A DNA stretch of 24,553 bases from CAXTTV01 sp964247295. Lineage in GTDB: Bacteria; Chloroflexota; Ktedonobacteria; Ktedonobacterales; Ktedonobacteraceae. This document shows, one piece after another, positions 8,133-15,773 of this stretch (the stretch's first letter is position 1; every line of letters starts with the position of its first letter). Below the pieces are notes generated by a model. The model did not search any database and had not been told where the DNA came from. It worked only from the letters and a program-made list of their open reading frames with translations. The position numbers and the translations under genes were made by a program. The stretch lies in NCBI GenBank assembly GCA_964247295.1, contig CAXTTV010000059.1:1-24553 (forward strand). Reading direction: 5' to 3'.

Positions 8133-8172
8133 AACGGCGATAGCTTTGAAAGAAGGGCCATCGCCGTTTTTG
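8133..8172 (+). terminator. intrinsic terminator after the thiolase gene
   Basis: Stem AACGGCGAT (8133-8141) with ATCGCCGTT (8160-8168), extended by GC pairs after one mismatch, followed by TTTTTG. It lies between the convergent thiolase and LLM genes; the minus strand also gives a T-rich tail (CCTTTTCTATTTTT), so it may serve both. Confidence 0.8.
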
Positions 8173-8183
8173 TCTGTTCAATC

Positions 8184-9074
8184 CTATGTAGCGAAGTGGG
8201 GGACCACCTCATCCACAAAGGTCTGAAGCGAACCGGTATCAGGAACCCGAAAGATAAAGTGTGAAACGCCGATCTCCGCGAAGCGTTCAAGCTCAGCGCG
8301 TACCTCGGCTGGACTGCCAGCGATAAAATGCTTTTCTGGCGAGCGTTTCACCTTCGAGGGATCATCGGAAACGCTGATCGTCGAGAGATACGTCAGGGCA
8401 ATCTCCGAGGGATCTCGATTAATGCGCTGGCAGTGGCCCTTCAAAATCTCTAGCTTGCGAGTATACTCCTCAAGGGTGCAGGAATTGAAATTCCAAGCAT
8501 CCGCATAGCGAGCGACGATCTCCAGAGTGCGGCGCTCACCACCACCGCCGATCAGTAGAGGGATCGCGGGATCGGGCTGGGGGGTAGCATAAGCCCCGTG
8601 TACACTATAGTATCTGCCCTCAAAGGTCGCCGGTGGTTTATTCCAGAGGGCCTTAAGGATCTGTAACGTCTCCTCAAGCTCTTTCATCCGAGTACCGGCA
8701 GGAGGCAGTTGCTCACCATAGCCATAACTCTGATATTCATCCTCTTTCCAGCCCGCGCCGATTCCCACAATCAACCGACCACCGGAAATAAATTGCAGGG
8801 TCGCGGCCATCTTCGCCAGCAGAGCCGGATTGCGATAGGCCTGGCCGAGCACCATCGTCCCCAGCTTATACTGTGGAAAGGCCCCGGCCAGAAAGCTAAG
8901 CGTTGTCAGGCACTCTAGAGAAGGATCATCGCCCCATTGCAGATGGTCCTCAATCCAGATTGAACTAAAGCCCGCAAGCATCTTAATCAGGCGTACGTTA
9001 TACGTAAACAAATCTTTCACTGGCAACCCGTTAGGCCGGGGTTGGAGCATCAGACCGAACTCAATATTCGCCAT
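8184..9074 (-). CDS. LLM-class flavin/F420-dependent oxidoreductase
   Basis: Luciferase-like monooxygenase fold (bacterial luciferase family TIM barrel), 296 residues. Signatures are the start IEFGLMLQPR, SIWIEDHL (38-45), the block GGRLIVGIGAGWKEDEY (98-114) and the C-terminal IGGGGERRTLEIVARYADAWN. The GWKEDEY block is typical of the F420-dependent group, so F420 is a likely cofactor, but FMN is possible. Two adjacent ATGs occur; AGGGA is three bases from the first (9077) and six from the second (9074), so the second is preferred. The frame stays open much further upstream, but that part overlaps the Yip1-like gene. It begins 8 bases after the stop of that gene, so the two form an operon. 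Substrate unknown. Confidence 0.85.
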   Translation of the reverse strand: MANIEFGLMLQPRPNGLPVKDLFTYNVRLIKMLAGFSSIWIEDHLQWGDDPSLECLTTLSFLAGAFPQYKLGTMVLGQAYRNPALLAKMAATLQFISGGRLIVGIGAGWKEDEYQSYGYGEQLPPAGTRMKELEETLQILKALWNKPPATFEGRYYSVHGAYATPQPDPAIPLLIGGGGERRTLEIVARYADAWNFNSCTLEEYTRKLEILKGHCQRINRDPSEIALTYLSTISVSDDPSKVKRSPEKHFIAGSPAEVRAELERFAEIGVSHFIFRVPDTGSLQTFVDEVVPHFAT

Positions 9075-9082
9075 CATTTTCC

Positions 9083-9814
9083 CTATGCATTCGCAATAAG
9101 CAGTCCTACAACCAGGCCATAGAGTACAAAGATGATCCCATCTACGAGAGTTTGCACGATGAGCAGAGACAGAATCGCTTTTAAGCCTTTTACCCTGTGA
9201 ACCCCCATCGTCATAAAGACTTGAAGAACAATACGATAGATTGAAAGAAAAGACGCCATGAAGTTTCCTACATTGGGAATACATAGGAAAAGAAGGCCAA
9301 GTAACCAGATGGGTATATCAAACAGCAGTTCATTGTAGCAATAGGCCAGCAAGGTTCCCTTGCCCCCAAGGAATTTGGCTATCACATGAGGGATACCTAT
9401 AATGATAAAGAAAGTAATTGGAAACAATACTAAAAAGACAAAGCTAAAGCGAATACCCACCACGCTAAGCACATCAGCATTCGCCAGTGTGCCAAACGCA
9501 AAGGTTATATAGAGACCAAAAGCTGGTAGAATTGTCATTAAACCAAGCTGGAACCATACGATATTCCAGGCGGCTTTCGCCTGCTCCTTTGCGAAGAAGG
9601 CTATACTGGGCTTTGTTATAGCATTAATATACTGTCCTGGCAATCCTTTAATAGCCTCTATCAGTGGGAGGGCCTGGCTACCGGGAGCGTAATAAGGTGG
9701 GGTATCATCGTCGAAACCATAAGGACCGGACTGAGGAGACCCGTAAGGATCAATTGGTGGTATAGAGTTCAGATCGTCGTTAGAATCAGGCGTGTGGTTG
9801 AAATTGTCAGCCAT
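9083..9814 (-). CDS. Yip1-like multi-pass membrane protein
   Basis: 243 residues. The first 45 are polar and rich in Pro, Tyr, Gly and Asp (DPYGSPQSGPYG, DDDTPPYYAPG). Then an amphipathic stretch with KPSIAFFAKE (68-77) leads into five hydrophobic segments (about 90-112, 120-145, 160-182, 185-203, 213-241). The order, with GGKGTLLAYCY (150-160) between helices and HRVKGLKAIL (206-214) before the last, resembles the bacterial Yip1 domain. The ATG at 9814 is chosen because AGAGGT lies seven bases upstream and the 47 earlier codons show no protein character. It is the first gene of an operon with the LLM oxidoreductase. Function unknown; Yip1-like proteins are thought to act in membrane organisation or transport. 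Confidence 0.75.
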   Translation of the reverse strand: MADNFNHTPDSNDDLNSIPPIDPYGSPQSGPYGFDDDTPPYYAPGSQALPLIEAIKGLPGQYINAITKPSIAFFAKEQAKAAWNIVWFQLGLMTILPAFGLYITFAFGTLANADVLSVVGIRFSFVFLVLFPITFFIIIGIPHVIAKFLGGKGTLLAYCYNELLFDIPIWLLGLLFLCIPNVGNFMASFLSIYRIVLQVFMTMGVHRVKGLKAILSLLIVQTLVDGIIFVLYGLVVGLLIANA

Positions 9815-9845
9815 AATTGGACCTCTTTCTGCGTGAGCGCGATAT

Positions 9846-9854
9846 GTTATACCA
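9846..9854 (-). promoter_or_regulatory. extended -10 promoter for the Yip1-LLM operon
   Basis: Minus-strand TGGTATAAC is an extended -10 element (TGn-TATAAC) 32 bases upstream of the ATG at 9814. The -35 is weak, as usual for this class. It would give a leader of about 25 bases. Confidence 0.45.
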
Positions 9855-10007
9855 GAATGATTACAAAACAAAGAATGCCAGAAAATGGAAGGCATTACTA
9901 TGAAATCCGTCACAACTATCATCTTTAGAGTAGGCAGATTGTAAAGGTATTCCACCAGGACTCATGGAAAATGTTGCTGAATAGTGATTTTATCTAGCGC
10001 ATATAAA

Positions 10008-10025
10008 AATGAACGTGTTCATTTA
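10008..10025. promoter_or_regulatory. repressor-type palindromic operator
   Basis: AAATGAAC-GT-GTTCATTT: two perfect 8-base arms around a 2-base centre. A further half-site ATGAAC is at 10032-10037. The palindrome covers the predicted start of the promoter at 10029-10057. TetR/AcrR-type repressors often bind palindromes like this, but no such regulator gene is visible in the window. Confidence 0.65.
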
Positions 10026-10028
10026 TAA

Positions 10029-10057
10029 GTATGAACGAGAAAGAGACTTTTGTCAAG
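10029..10057 (-). promoter_or_regulatory. strong sigma-70 promoter, minus strand
   Basis: Minus strand: perfect -35 TTGACA (10052-10057), 17-base spacer, -10 CATACT (10029-10034). Transcription would start near 10022 inside the palindrome. The next gene in that direction is the Yip1-LLM operon, about 205 bases away. Confidence 0.6.
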
Positions 10058-10191
10058 GGGTGAGTAGGTCAATGAATAGCGCCTCGACGATCCGCTTGAC
10101 CAACTATCAGATACTTGGAAAGCCGAGGTGGTGAGGCGTAGCATTTGTGGTTAGCGTTCCGTCATGCGGAAAAAGGGCGTATTGTTATTGA

Positions 10192-10222
10192 CCGCCGATC
10201 CACTCTATTGAGGAACCGGCGG
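10192..10222 (-). terminator. possible hairpin terminator for the MFS gene
   Basis: CCGCCG (10192-10197) pairs with CGGCGG (10217-10222), with TCC/GGA pairing further in. It lies 38 bases past the MFS stop. No T tract follows, so termination is uncertain. Confidence 0.3.
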
Positions 10223-10259
10223 GAATTGGTAGTGCAGATGTAGAGACGGTCGCTTGATT

Positions 10260-11492
10260 TTAAGAAGCTTCAGGATGAAGCGGCGCGGGTTTTCTCCTGG
10301 TTAAAGCGCTGTAGAAGATCAGCGTTGGGAGCAGAACCAGCGCCGTTGCCACCAGCGCCCCTCGTAACGAACCGATTGTCGCGATCAGCCCGATGAATGG
10401 GCCGCCGATAATTTGCCCCAGAGCATCCACTTGGCTCGCCAGTGAATTTATCGTTGCCCGGACATTTGAGTCCAGGCGCTGATTCAGCCAGGAAGTATAG
10501 ATCGGCTGGCGGATCGTGCGGACCAATGAGGTAGCCAGCACTGCCGCGACAGCCAGCCCGAATTGTCCGGCCAGCGCGAAGACCCCGATCGTCACCATCC
10601 GAGCACTATCGAGCAAAAGCAGCGTCCAGGCTGCATGTTTCAAGGTATCCACCCGGCGCTGAATAATTTCCATCGCCAGAATGCTTAGAAGCGCAGTCAC
10701 CATACTGATTATCCCGAACCACATAACAACTGGCAGGTGCCAGAGTGCAGGCAGATGAATAGTATCCAGCATGTGTTTGGTCCAGAGGCGGTCATACCCT
10801 TCGCTGGACATGCCAGCGAAGGCCGTCGCCAGAAAAAGCGTCAGCAGGACTGGATGGAAGCGGACTGCTTTGATCCCCTCGCGAAGAGTCTGTCCCATCT
10901 GCCGCCAGCCTTCCCGTTCCTCCCGTGGCAAAGGATGGAATCCGTCCTCCGGCATCGTAAAAAACAGAAAGATCGCCAGCAGAATATGCAGCAGACCGCC
11001 GATCACAATCGGCAGATTAATCTGAATCAGAGCCAGTCCTACGCTGAGGGGGATCGCGAGCAGCATACAAAGCTGGCTGATTTGCTCCGCTCGTAGGAGA
11101 ATGGGGCTCATCCGTTCCTCGCCGATCTCATCGGCCAGCCAGGCCTCCTGAGCACCACTGGTAAAGGTAAAACCGATCCCCCAGATCACCTGAGTAGCGG
11201 CAACAGCCCAGAAAAAGGGGATCAGTCCCTCAAGGGTAAAGCCCAGACCAATCAATACCAGACCGATCAGAACCGAGAGCCGGCGGCTATAGAGATCCGC
11301 GACAATCCCCGTAGGGATCTCAAAAAGAAACGCGCTGGCCTCCAGCACCGTCCCTACCAGCACCAGTTGGAGGGCATTCAAATGGACCGTCTCCACCTGA
11401 TAGATCAGATTAACGATCGTGATCAACGTAAAGGCCAGAGTCGAGAAGCCTTGCAAAAAAAGGTAGTAGAAGGCTGCATTGCGATTGCGCAT
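10260..11492 (-). CDS. MFS transporter, DHA3-like drug/efflux type
   Basis: Integral membrane protein of 410 residues with about 12 hydrophobic segments. Motif A of the major facilitator superfamily is GIVADLYSRRLSVLIG (62-77), preceded by FEIPTG, which is typical of the DHA3 drug:H+ antiporter group (macrolide and tetracycline-type exporters and many uncharacterised relatives). A cytoplasmic loop of about 25 charged residues (EDGFHPLPREEREGW) separates the halves. The ATG has GGAAAGG four bases upstream. It probably exports small toxic compounds using the proton gradient; the substrate cannot be read from sequence. It is a single-gene unit with a TATAAT box at 11534-11539 upstream. It lies near, but not in an operon with, the ABC exporter pair to its right. 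Confidence 0.88.
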   Translation of the reverse strand: MRNRNAAFYYLFLQGFSTLAFTLITIVNLIYQVETVHLNALQLVLVGTVLEASAFLFEIPTGIVADLYSRRLSVLIGLVLIGLGFTLEGLIPFFWAVAATQVIWGIGFTFTSGAQEAWLADEIGEERMSPILLRAEQISQLCMLLAIPLSVGLALIQINLPIVIGGLLHILLAIFLFFTMPEDGFHPLPREEREGWRQMGQTLREGIKAVRFHPVLLTLFLATAFAGMSSEGYDRLWTKHMLDTIHLPALWHLPVVMWFGIISMVTALLSILAMEIIQRRVDTLKHAAWTLLLLDSARMVTIGVFALAGQFGLAVAAVLATSLVRTIRQPIYTSWLNQRLDSNVRATINSLASQVDALGQIIGGPFIGLIATIGSLRGALVATALVLLPTLIFYSALTRRKPAPLHPEAS

Positions 11493-11763
11493 AAAACCTT
11501 TCCTCGAAAGCGCGCAAGCCCCTTAAGGGCAACATTATAGAAGGATCGTAGCGTTTTGAGGAAAGGTGGAGGAAAGAAAAGCCCGAATTGAGGAGAGCAC
11601 AAAAACATTCCTGTAATCGTTACAGGCACAGGAAGTAAGATCCGAAGATGTGCTTTAGAAGCTCACCCCACCTTTATTGGAGGAAATGATCTTTTGAGGC
11701 ATAGGATGTGGTTACCTACCTTATAAATTCTTATCCTAAATATAATGAGAAATTCGCGAAAAG
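11493..11763. other. gene-free region upstream of the MFS gene
   Basis: No gene seen. It contains the likely MFS -10 box (minus-strand TATAAT, 11534-11539), the short palindrome CCCTTAAGGG in the predicted leader (11520-11529), and AT-rich sequence up to the palindromic repeat block. Confidence 0.45.
11534..11539 (-). promoter_or_regulatory. -10 box of the MFS gene
   Basis: Perfect minus-strand TATAAT 42 bases upstream of the MFS ATG. The hexamer at -35 (TCCTCA) is poor. Confidence 0.4.
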
Positions 11764-11771
11764 TCAAGCTT

Positions 11772-12058
11772 GAGTAGGAGAGCCGCTTGCGATCCAATTG
11801 GGAAAAGGGAAAGAGGCTTCTGTACAGGAAAGGGAACTCGAATGAGGTAGGTCGGGTCCACGCGTGGACCCGTGCCCAGGGGAGCCACCCTTCGTCGGAA
11901 GCCAAAACCTCCAGGGATTCATAGGTCCGCCCACGTGTGTGGCGGTGGAGAGTGGACCAATGCCCTTTGCCACGGGTGCACGCGTGACCCGATCTACGAA
12001 GCCCCACCTCCCTCTGATGTTCCAGTTCCTTTTTTTAACAGAGTCGCAAGCGACTCCC
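11772..12058. repeat. palindrome-rich extragenic repeat block
   Basis: A gene-free block of about 290 bp, GC-richer than its left flank. Its ends are imperfect inverted repeats: the left end reads GGAGAGCCGCTTGCGA (from 11778) then AAAAGGGAA; the right end read backwards has GGGAGTCGCTTGCGA then AAAAAGGAA, sharing CGCTTGCGA exactly (11784-11792 and 12044-12052). Inside are a perfect 20-bp palindrome CGGGTCCACGCGTGGACCCG (11853-11872), a near-copy CGGGTGCACGCGTGACCCG (11973-11991), and a nested stem GGTCC/GGACC plus CCGCC/GGCGG (11924-11958). Open frames across it read VTRAPVAKGIGPL-like peptides, which I remember as spurious annotations in Ktedonobacteria, suggesting a dispersed family. Copy number cannot be judged here. 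Confidence 0.6.
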
Positions 12059-12064
12059 CCCATC

Positions 12065-13927
12065 CTATGCAGTGTGTTTGAAGCCCATAGCGTAGAGCGA
12101 GGCATACGCCCCCTGTTGCTGGAGCAGCTCGCCATGAGGTCCTTGCTCCACAATGCGACCGGCCTGAAGCACGACAATATTATCAGCATTTTTGATGGTC
12201 GAGAGCCGATGGGCAATCACAACGGCGGTACGTCCCGTGAGCAGACGCCGCAGTCCTTGCTGGACCAGCAGCTCGGTAAAGGTGTCGATATTGGCGGTCG
12301 CCTCATCCAGAATCAGGATACGGGGATCGGCCAGCAGGGCTCGGGCAAATGAGATGAGTTGTCGCTGACCCACGCTCAGATTGCGACCACGCTCACGGAT
12401 CTGCGTCTCGTAACCCTCAGGGAGCTGCATAATCAACTCATGTGCCCCCACCGCTTCAGCCGCCGCCCGTACCTCATCATTACTGGCTTCCAGTCGCCCA
12501 TAACGAATATTCTCGCGGATCGAGCCGGTGAACAGGAAGGGATCTTGGAGCATCACGCCGATCTGGTTGTGCAACGAATGTTGTGTGACCTCGCGCACAT
12601 CAATCCCGTCGATCAGCACCGCCCCGGAATCCACATCGTAGAAGCGGGTGATCAGTCCCGCGATCGTGCTTTTACCGGCTCCCGTTGGTCCAACAATCGC
12701 TACTGTCTGACCCGGCTCTATATTCAAGTTAAAGCCCTTAAGGACCGGAAACTCAAGTTTGTAGCCAAAGACAACATCCCGAAACTTGACCGCACCCTTA
12801 ATCTGAGGCATCTTGATGGCATCCTGACTGTCTTGTAAATCTACTGGCATCGCCAGGATCTGGAAGATGCGCTCCGCCGCGACGCCCGCGCGCTGTAATT
12901 GTGTATACTGCTGGCTCAGCTCGCGGATCGGATCAAAGAAGCGATTGATATAGAGCGTAAAGGCCACCAGCACCCCGATTTGCATCTCTCGATGCGCGAC
13001 TAGGATACCGCCATAGATTACAACCAGCGCGATCGCCAGGGCCGCCACTACCTCAACAAGAGGTAGCATCAGAGCCCCAACCTTACTGGCCTCCAGATTC
13101 GTATCCCGATTATAAGCATTCAGATCATCAAACTCCTCCCGATTACGTCCCTCGCGTGCCAGACTTTGAATCACCCGCATACCAGAGATATTCTCTTGAA
13201 GCGTCGCATTCACTAGAGAGATCGCCGCGCGAGTGCGCCGGAAAGATCTCTGGGCGTAACGCTGCCAGGCAGCCGCGATTAGAACCATAATTGGCAGTAC
13301 CGTAAAGGTCAGGAGAGCCAGACTGACATGGAGAGCCAGCATCGTCCCGACAATTCCTACCAGCGCGACCAGCGAGCTCAGCATGGAGAGTAGACCCGAG
13401 CTAAGCATCGACTCCAGAACATCGATATCGCTTTGTAGACGCGACATCACACGACCAATCTGAGTGCGGTCATAGAAGCGCAGCGAGAGCTTTTGAAGAT
13501 GCGTAAACATATCCGAGCTTAAATTATAAAGGATATTTTGCCCGGCCCAGCTCATCGTCCAGATTTGCCAGTATTGCGACTGCCACATCCCTACATTCAC
13601 CAGTATCAGCACAATCCCGATGACTCCCAGCCCATTGAGATCTCTCTGGCTGATAAAGTTATCGATTGCCACCCCAATGAGATAGGGGTTTGCCAGATTG
13701 AGGGCGGTATAAACCAGCATTAAGATCGTACTGAGCACAATGACGCCACGGTACTGAGAGAAGTAGGGGTTAAACTGTCGGATCAGCTTCCAATCAAAGC
13801 CTTTTGAGGTATCTTCATCGGCGGCAGCCAGATTATTCTCATTCCAGGCCTTGCGCTCCCTCTGCTTACTGGCGCGGAGGCTCTGGACATAATTCTGACG
13901 CTCCTCTGTTTTTCTATCCGCGCTCAC
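12065..13927 (-). CDS. ABC exporter half-transporter, catalytic-site subunit
   Basis: Type IV ABC exporter half (620 residues): six TM helices in the first 350 residues, then an ATP-binding domain. Walker A is GPTGAGKST with Lys419, the signature is LSVGQ (517-521; consensus LSGGQ), Walker B ends LDEATANID with catalytic Glu542, and the H-loop is IAHRLST with His573. A charged cytoplasmic stretch of about 60 residues precedes TM1. The GTG start follows AGGAGG located inside the last codons of the upstream gene, whose stop is one base away, so translation is coupled. With that partner it should form a heterodimer like BmrCD, LmrCD or TM287/288 that exports drugs or lipids. This subunit has the complete Walker B and His but an altered signature. 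Confidence 0.93.
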   Translation of the reverse strand: MSADRKTEERQNYVQSLRASKQRERKAWNENNLAAADEDTSKGFDWKLIRQFNPYFSQYRGVIVLSTILMLVYTALNLANPYLIGVAIDNFISQRDLNGLGVIGIVLILVNVGMWQSQYWQIWTMSWAGQNILYNLSSDMFTHLQKLSLRFYDRTQIGRVMSRLQSDIDVLESMLSSGLLSMLSSLVALVGIVGTMLALHVSLALLTFTVLPIMVLIAAAWQRYAQRSFRRTRAAISLVNATLQENISGMRVIQSLAREGRNREEFDDLNAYNRDTNLEASKVGALMLPLVEVVAALAIALVVIYGGILVAHREMQIGVLVAFTLYINRFFDPIRELSQQYTQLQRAGVAAERIFQILAMPVDLQDSQDAIKMPQIKGAVKFRDVVFGYKLEFPVLKGFNLNIEPGQTVAIVGPTGAGKSTIAGLITRFYDVDSGAVLIDGIDVREVTQHSLHNQIGVMLQDPFLFTGSIRENIRYGRLEASNDEVRAAAEAVGAHELIMQLPEGYETQIRERGRNLSVGQRQLISFARALLADPRILILDEATANIDTFTELLVQQGLRRLLTGRTAVVIAHRLSTIKNADNIVVLQAGRIVEQGPHGELLQQQGAYASLYAMGFKHTA

Positions 13928-13928
13928 C

Positions 13929-15773
13929 CTATGCCTCCTTACGGCTGATACTGCCGGTCAATCGGGACTCGAATTCATCCTGCTCACGCAGTTGTAGATC
14001 GTACAGCCGGGCGTAGCGGCCACCTTGGGCCAGCAGGCTCTGATGTGAGCCGCGCTCCATAATCCGACCGTGGTCCAACACAAGAATCTGATCCGCGCGC
14101 TTGATCGTCTGGAGACGCGAGGCCACCACCAGCGTTGTGCGGTTGCGCATCACCTCATCGAGCGCCTGTTGAATCAAGAATTCCGTCTCCATATCCACAC
14201 TGGAGGTAGAGTCGTCCATAACCAGAATGCGAGGATCGAGTAATAGTGTTCGGGCGATTGCCACACGCTGTTTCTGGCCGCCGGAAAGGGTCACGCCGCG
14301 CTCGCCAACCCAAGTATCATAGCCATCGGGTAGAGTCAGCGCGAAATCGTGCAGTCGAGCGATCTTCGCCGCCGTGATAATCTGTTCATCTGTAGCGTTA
14401 GCCATGCCATAAGCGATATTATCGCGGAGCGTTGCGTTGAACAGGAACACATCCTGGAGTACCAGTCCAATCTGGCGACGGAGCGAGAGCCGGGTTACCT
14501 CACGAATATCCTGACCATCCACAGTGATGCGACCATCTAAAACATCGTAGAAGCGGGGCAGGAGGTGGAGAATCGTGCTTTTGCCGCTACCAGTCGCGCC
14601 CAGCAGGGCGATCACCTGACCGGGTTGGGCCTCAAAAGAGATCTCATGAAGCACCTGGGGACCTGTGGTGTAGGCGAAAGACACATTCTCAAAGCGAACC
14701 TCACCTTGAACCTGTTGAAGCGTGCGGGCCCGAGGAGCATCCTGCACTGCCGATTGCGTATCCAAAACCTCGAAAATGCGTTTCCCGCCAGCCAGGCCCC
14801 GCATAAACCAAGTAATCATATAGCCGAAAGCGCGAACTGGCGTCCCCAACAGTAGCACATACTGCATAACCGCGACCAGCACGCCCAGACTCAACTGGTG
14901 GCCGATCACCGAAATCCCCCCGATCCAGATCACCAGAACCGTCACAATATTGAGCACCAGAACCATTAAGGGCTGGTTCCAGGCCGAGAGACGCATCGCT
15001 CGCTGACTGAGATCTCGGAGATGGCGGTTCTGTTGATCAAACTTCTCGATCTCAAAATCCTCGCGCGCGAACGATTTCACTACACGGATACCGCTCAGGC
15101 TCTCCTGCATAATTGTCCCGAGATCGCCGGTCTCACTCTGGATCGTAGTCCAGAGGGGGCGCAGGCGACGACTGATCTGAATCCCCAAAACAATCAGGAT
15201 CGGGACACAGATCAGCGTTACCAGGGCCAGATGCCACTCAAGCCCAAACAGGATAATCGCCACTGTCGCGAAGGTCACCAGAGCCACAAAGCCACGGAGC
15301 AGACCAAATGGGATGAAATTGCGAAGGCCCTCAATATCCACCGTCAGGCGAGACATTAGTTGTCCTGTCTCCGACTGGTCGTGAAAAGCAAAACTCAGGC
15401 TCTGAAGGTGATCGTAGACCTGATCACGCAGATCGTAAGCGACCAGGCAGGAGACCGCCTGTGAAAGATAGCCCTGGCCGTAAGCGCTTAAACCGCGCAG
15501 AATGCTACTGACCAGAATGGCCCCGGCAGCCAGCAGGAGATCATTGACCTGCCCACTGCGAACACCGACATCAATCACCCATGCCAGTAGCCAGGGGATC
15601 GCCAGAGAGAAGCCGGTTGAGAGTGCCACGCAAAGTAACGTCGCGAGCGAGGGCCACCAGTGAGGCTTTAATAAACCGAGAATGCGGAGATAGATACCGA
15701 GCGTTTCTTTCCAGGCTGTAATTGATAACCACCTTCGAGATCGTTGAAGACGTGCTGAAGAGGCCGCAGACAC
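13929..15773 (-). CDS. ABC exporter half-transporter, degenerate-site subunit
   Basis: First gene of the exporter pair, about 615 residues, six TM helices then an ATP-binding domain. Walker A GATGSGKST (Lys398) and signature LSGGQ (about 495-499) are canonical. Walker B reads VMDDSTSSVD, so the catalytic Glu is Asp521, and the H-loop His is replaced by Ser552 (VASRLQT). This is the pattern of the degenerate subunit in heterodimeric exporters: its Walker site pairs with the altered LSVGQ of the partner, leaving one active ATP site. A GTG at 15779 is too close (two bases) to AAAGGA; the GTG at 15773 is eight bases away and preferred. That ribosome binding site lies in a small hairpin. The two genes are one base apart and co-transcribed. 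Export substrate unknown. Confidence 0.92.
   Translation of the reverse strand: MSAASSARLQRSRRWLSITAWKETLGIYLRILGLLKPHWWPSLATLLCVALSTGFSLAIPWLLAWVIDVGVRSGQVNDLLLAAGAILVSSILRGLSAYGQGYLSQAVSCLVAYDLRDQVYDHLQSLSFAFHDQSETGQLMSRLTVDIEGLRNFIPFGLLRGFVALVTFATVAIILFGLEWHLALVTLICVPILIVLGIQISRRLRPLWTTIQSETGDLGTIMQESLSGIRVVKSFAREDFEIEKFDQQNRHLRDLSQRAMRLSAWNQPLMVLVLNIVTVLVIWIGGISVIGHQLSLGVLVAVMQYVLLLGTPVRAFGYMITWFMRGLAGGKRIFEVLDTQSAVQDAPRARTLQQVQGEVRFENVSFAYTTGPQVLHEISFEAQPGQVIALLGATGSGKSTILHLLPRFYDVLDGRITVDGQDIREVTRLSLRRQIGLVLQDVFLFNATLRDNIAYGMANATDEQIITAAKIARLHDFALTLPDGYDTWVGERGVTLSGGQKQRVAIARTLLLDPRILVMDDSTSSVDMETEFLIQQALDEVMRNRTTLVVASRLQTIKRADQILVLDHGRIMERGSHQSLLAQGGRYARLYDLQLREQDEFESRLTGSISRKEA

Larger units (their letters stand above)
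9855..10259. other. gene-free region with orphan operator-promoter
   Basis: No intact gene. The left part carries a strong minus-strand promoter overlapping an 18-bp palindrome (10008-10057). The right part (about 10060-10259) has only short interrupted frames on either strand, including a 32-codon plus-strand run beginning HLWLAFRHAEKGRI near 10143, and a GC-rich hairpin. It could hold the remains of a lost gene, but I could not identify one. Confidence 0.5.

Noticed and set aside
9075..9284. Upstream extension of the LLM oxidoreductase frame by about 70 codons
   Set aside because: It overlaps the last coding part of the Yip1-like gene, has no family similarity, and the ATG at 9074 has a good ribosome binding site.
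10032..10064. Short frame MNEKETFVKG directly after the operator, like the start of a TetR-type protein
   Set aside because: Ten codons then a stop, with no ribosome binding site; too short to support a pseudogene call.
12041..12056. Hairpin GAGTCGC/GCGACTC just past the ABC operon as an intrinsic terminator
   Set aside because: On the minus strand it is followed by TGTTAAAAAAA rather than Ts, and the loop is only two bases; it is better seen as the end of the repeat block.
11663..12216. Overlapping minus-strand frames across the palindromic block, with peptides such as VTRAPVAKGIGPL
   Set aside because: They are translations of the palindromes and overlap the ABC gene end; no start signal. 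Treated as a repeat, not a gene.
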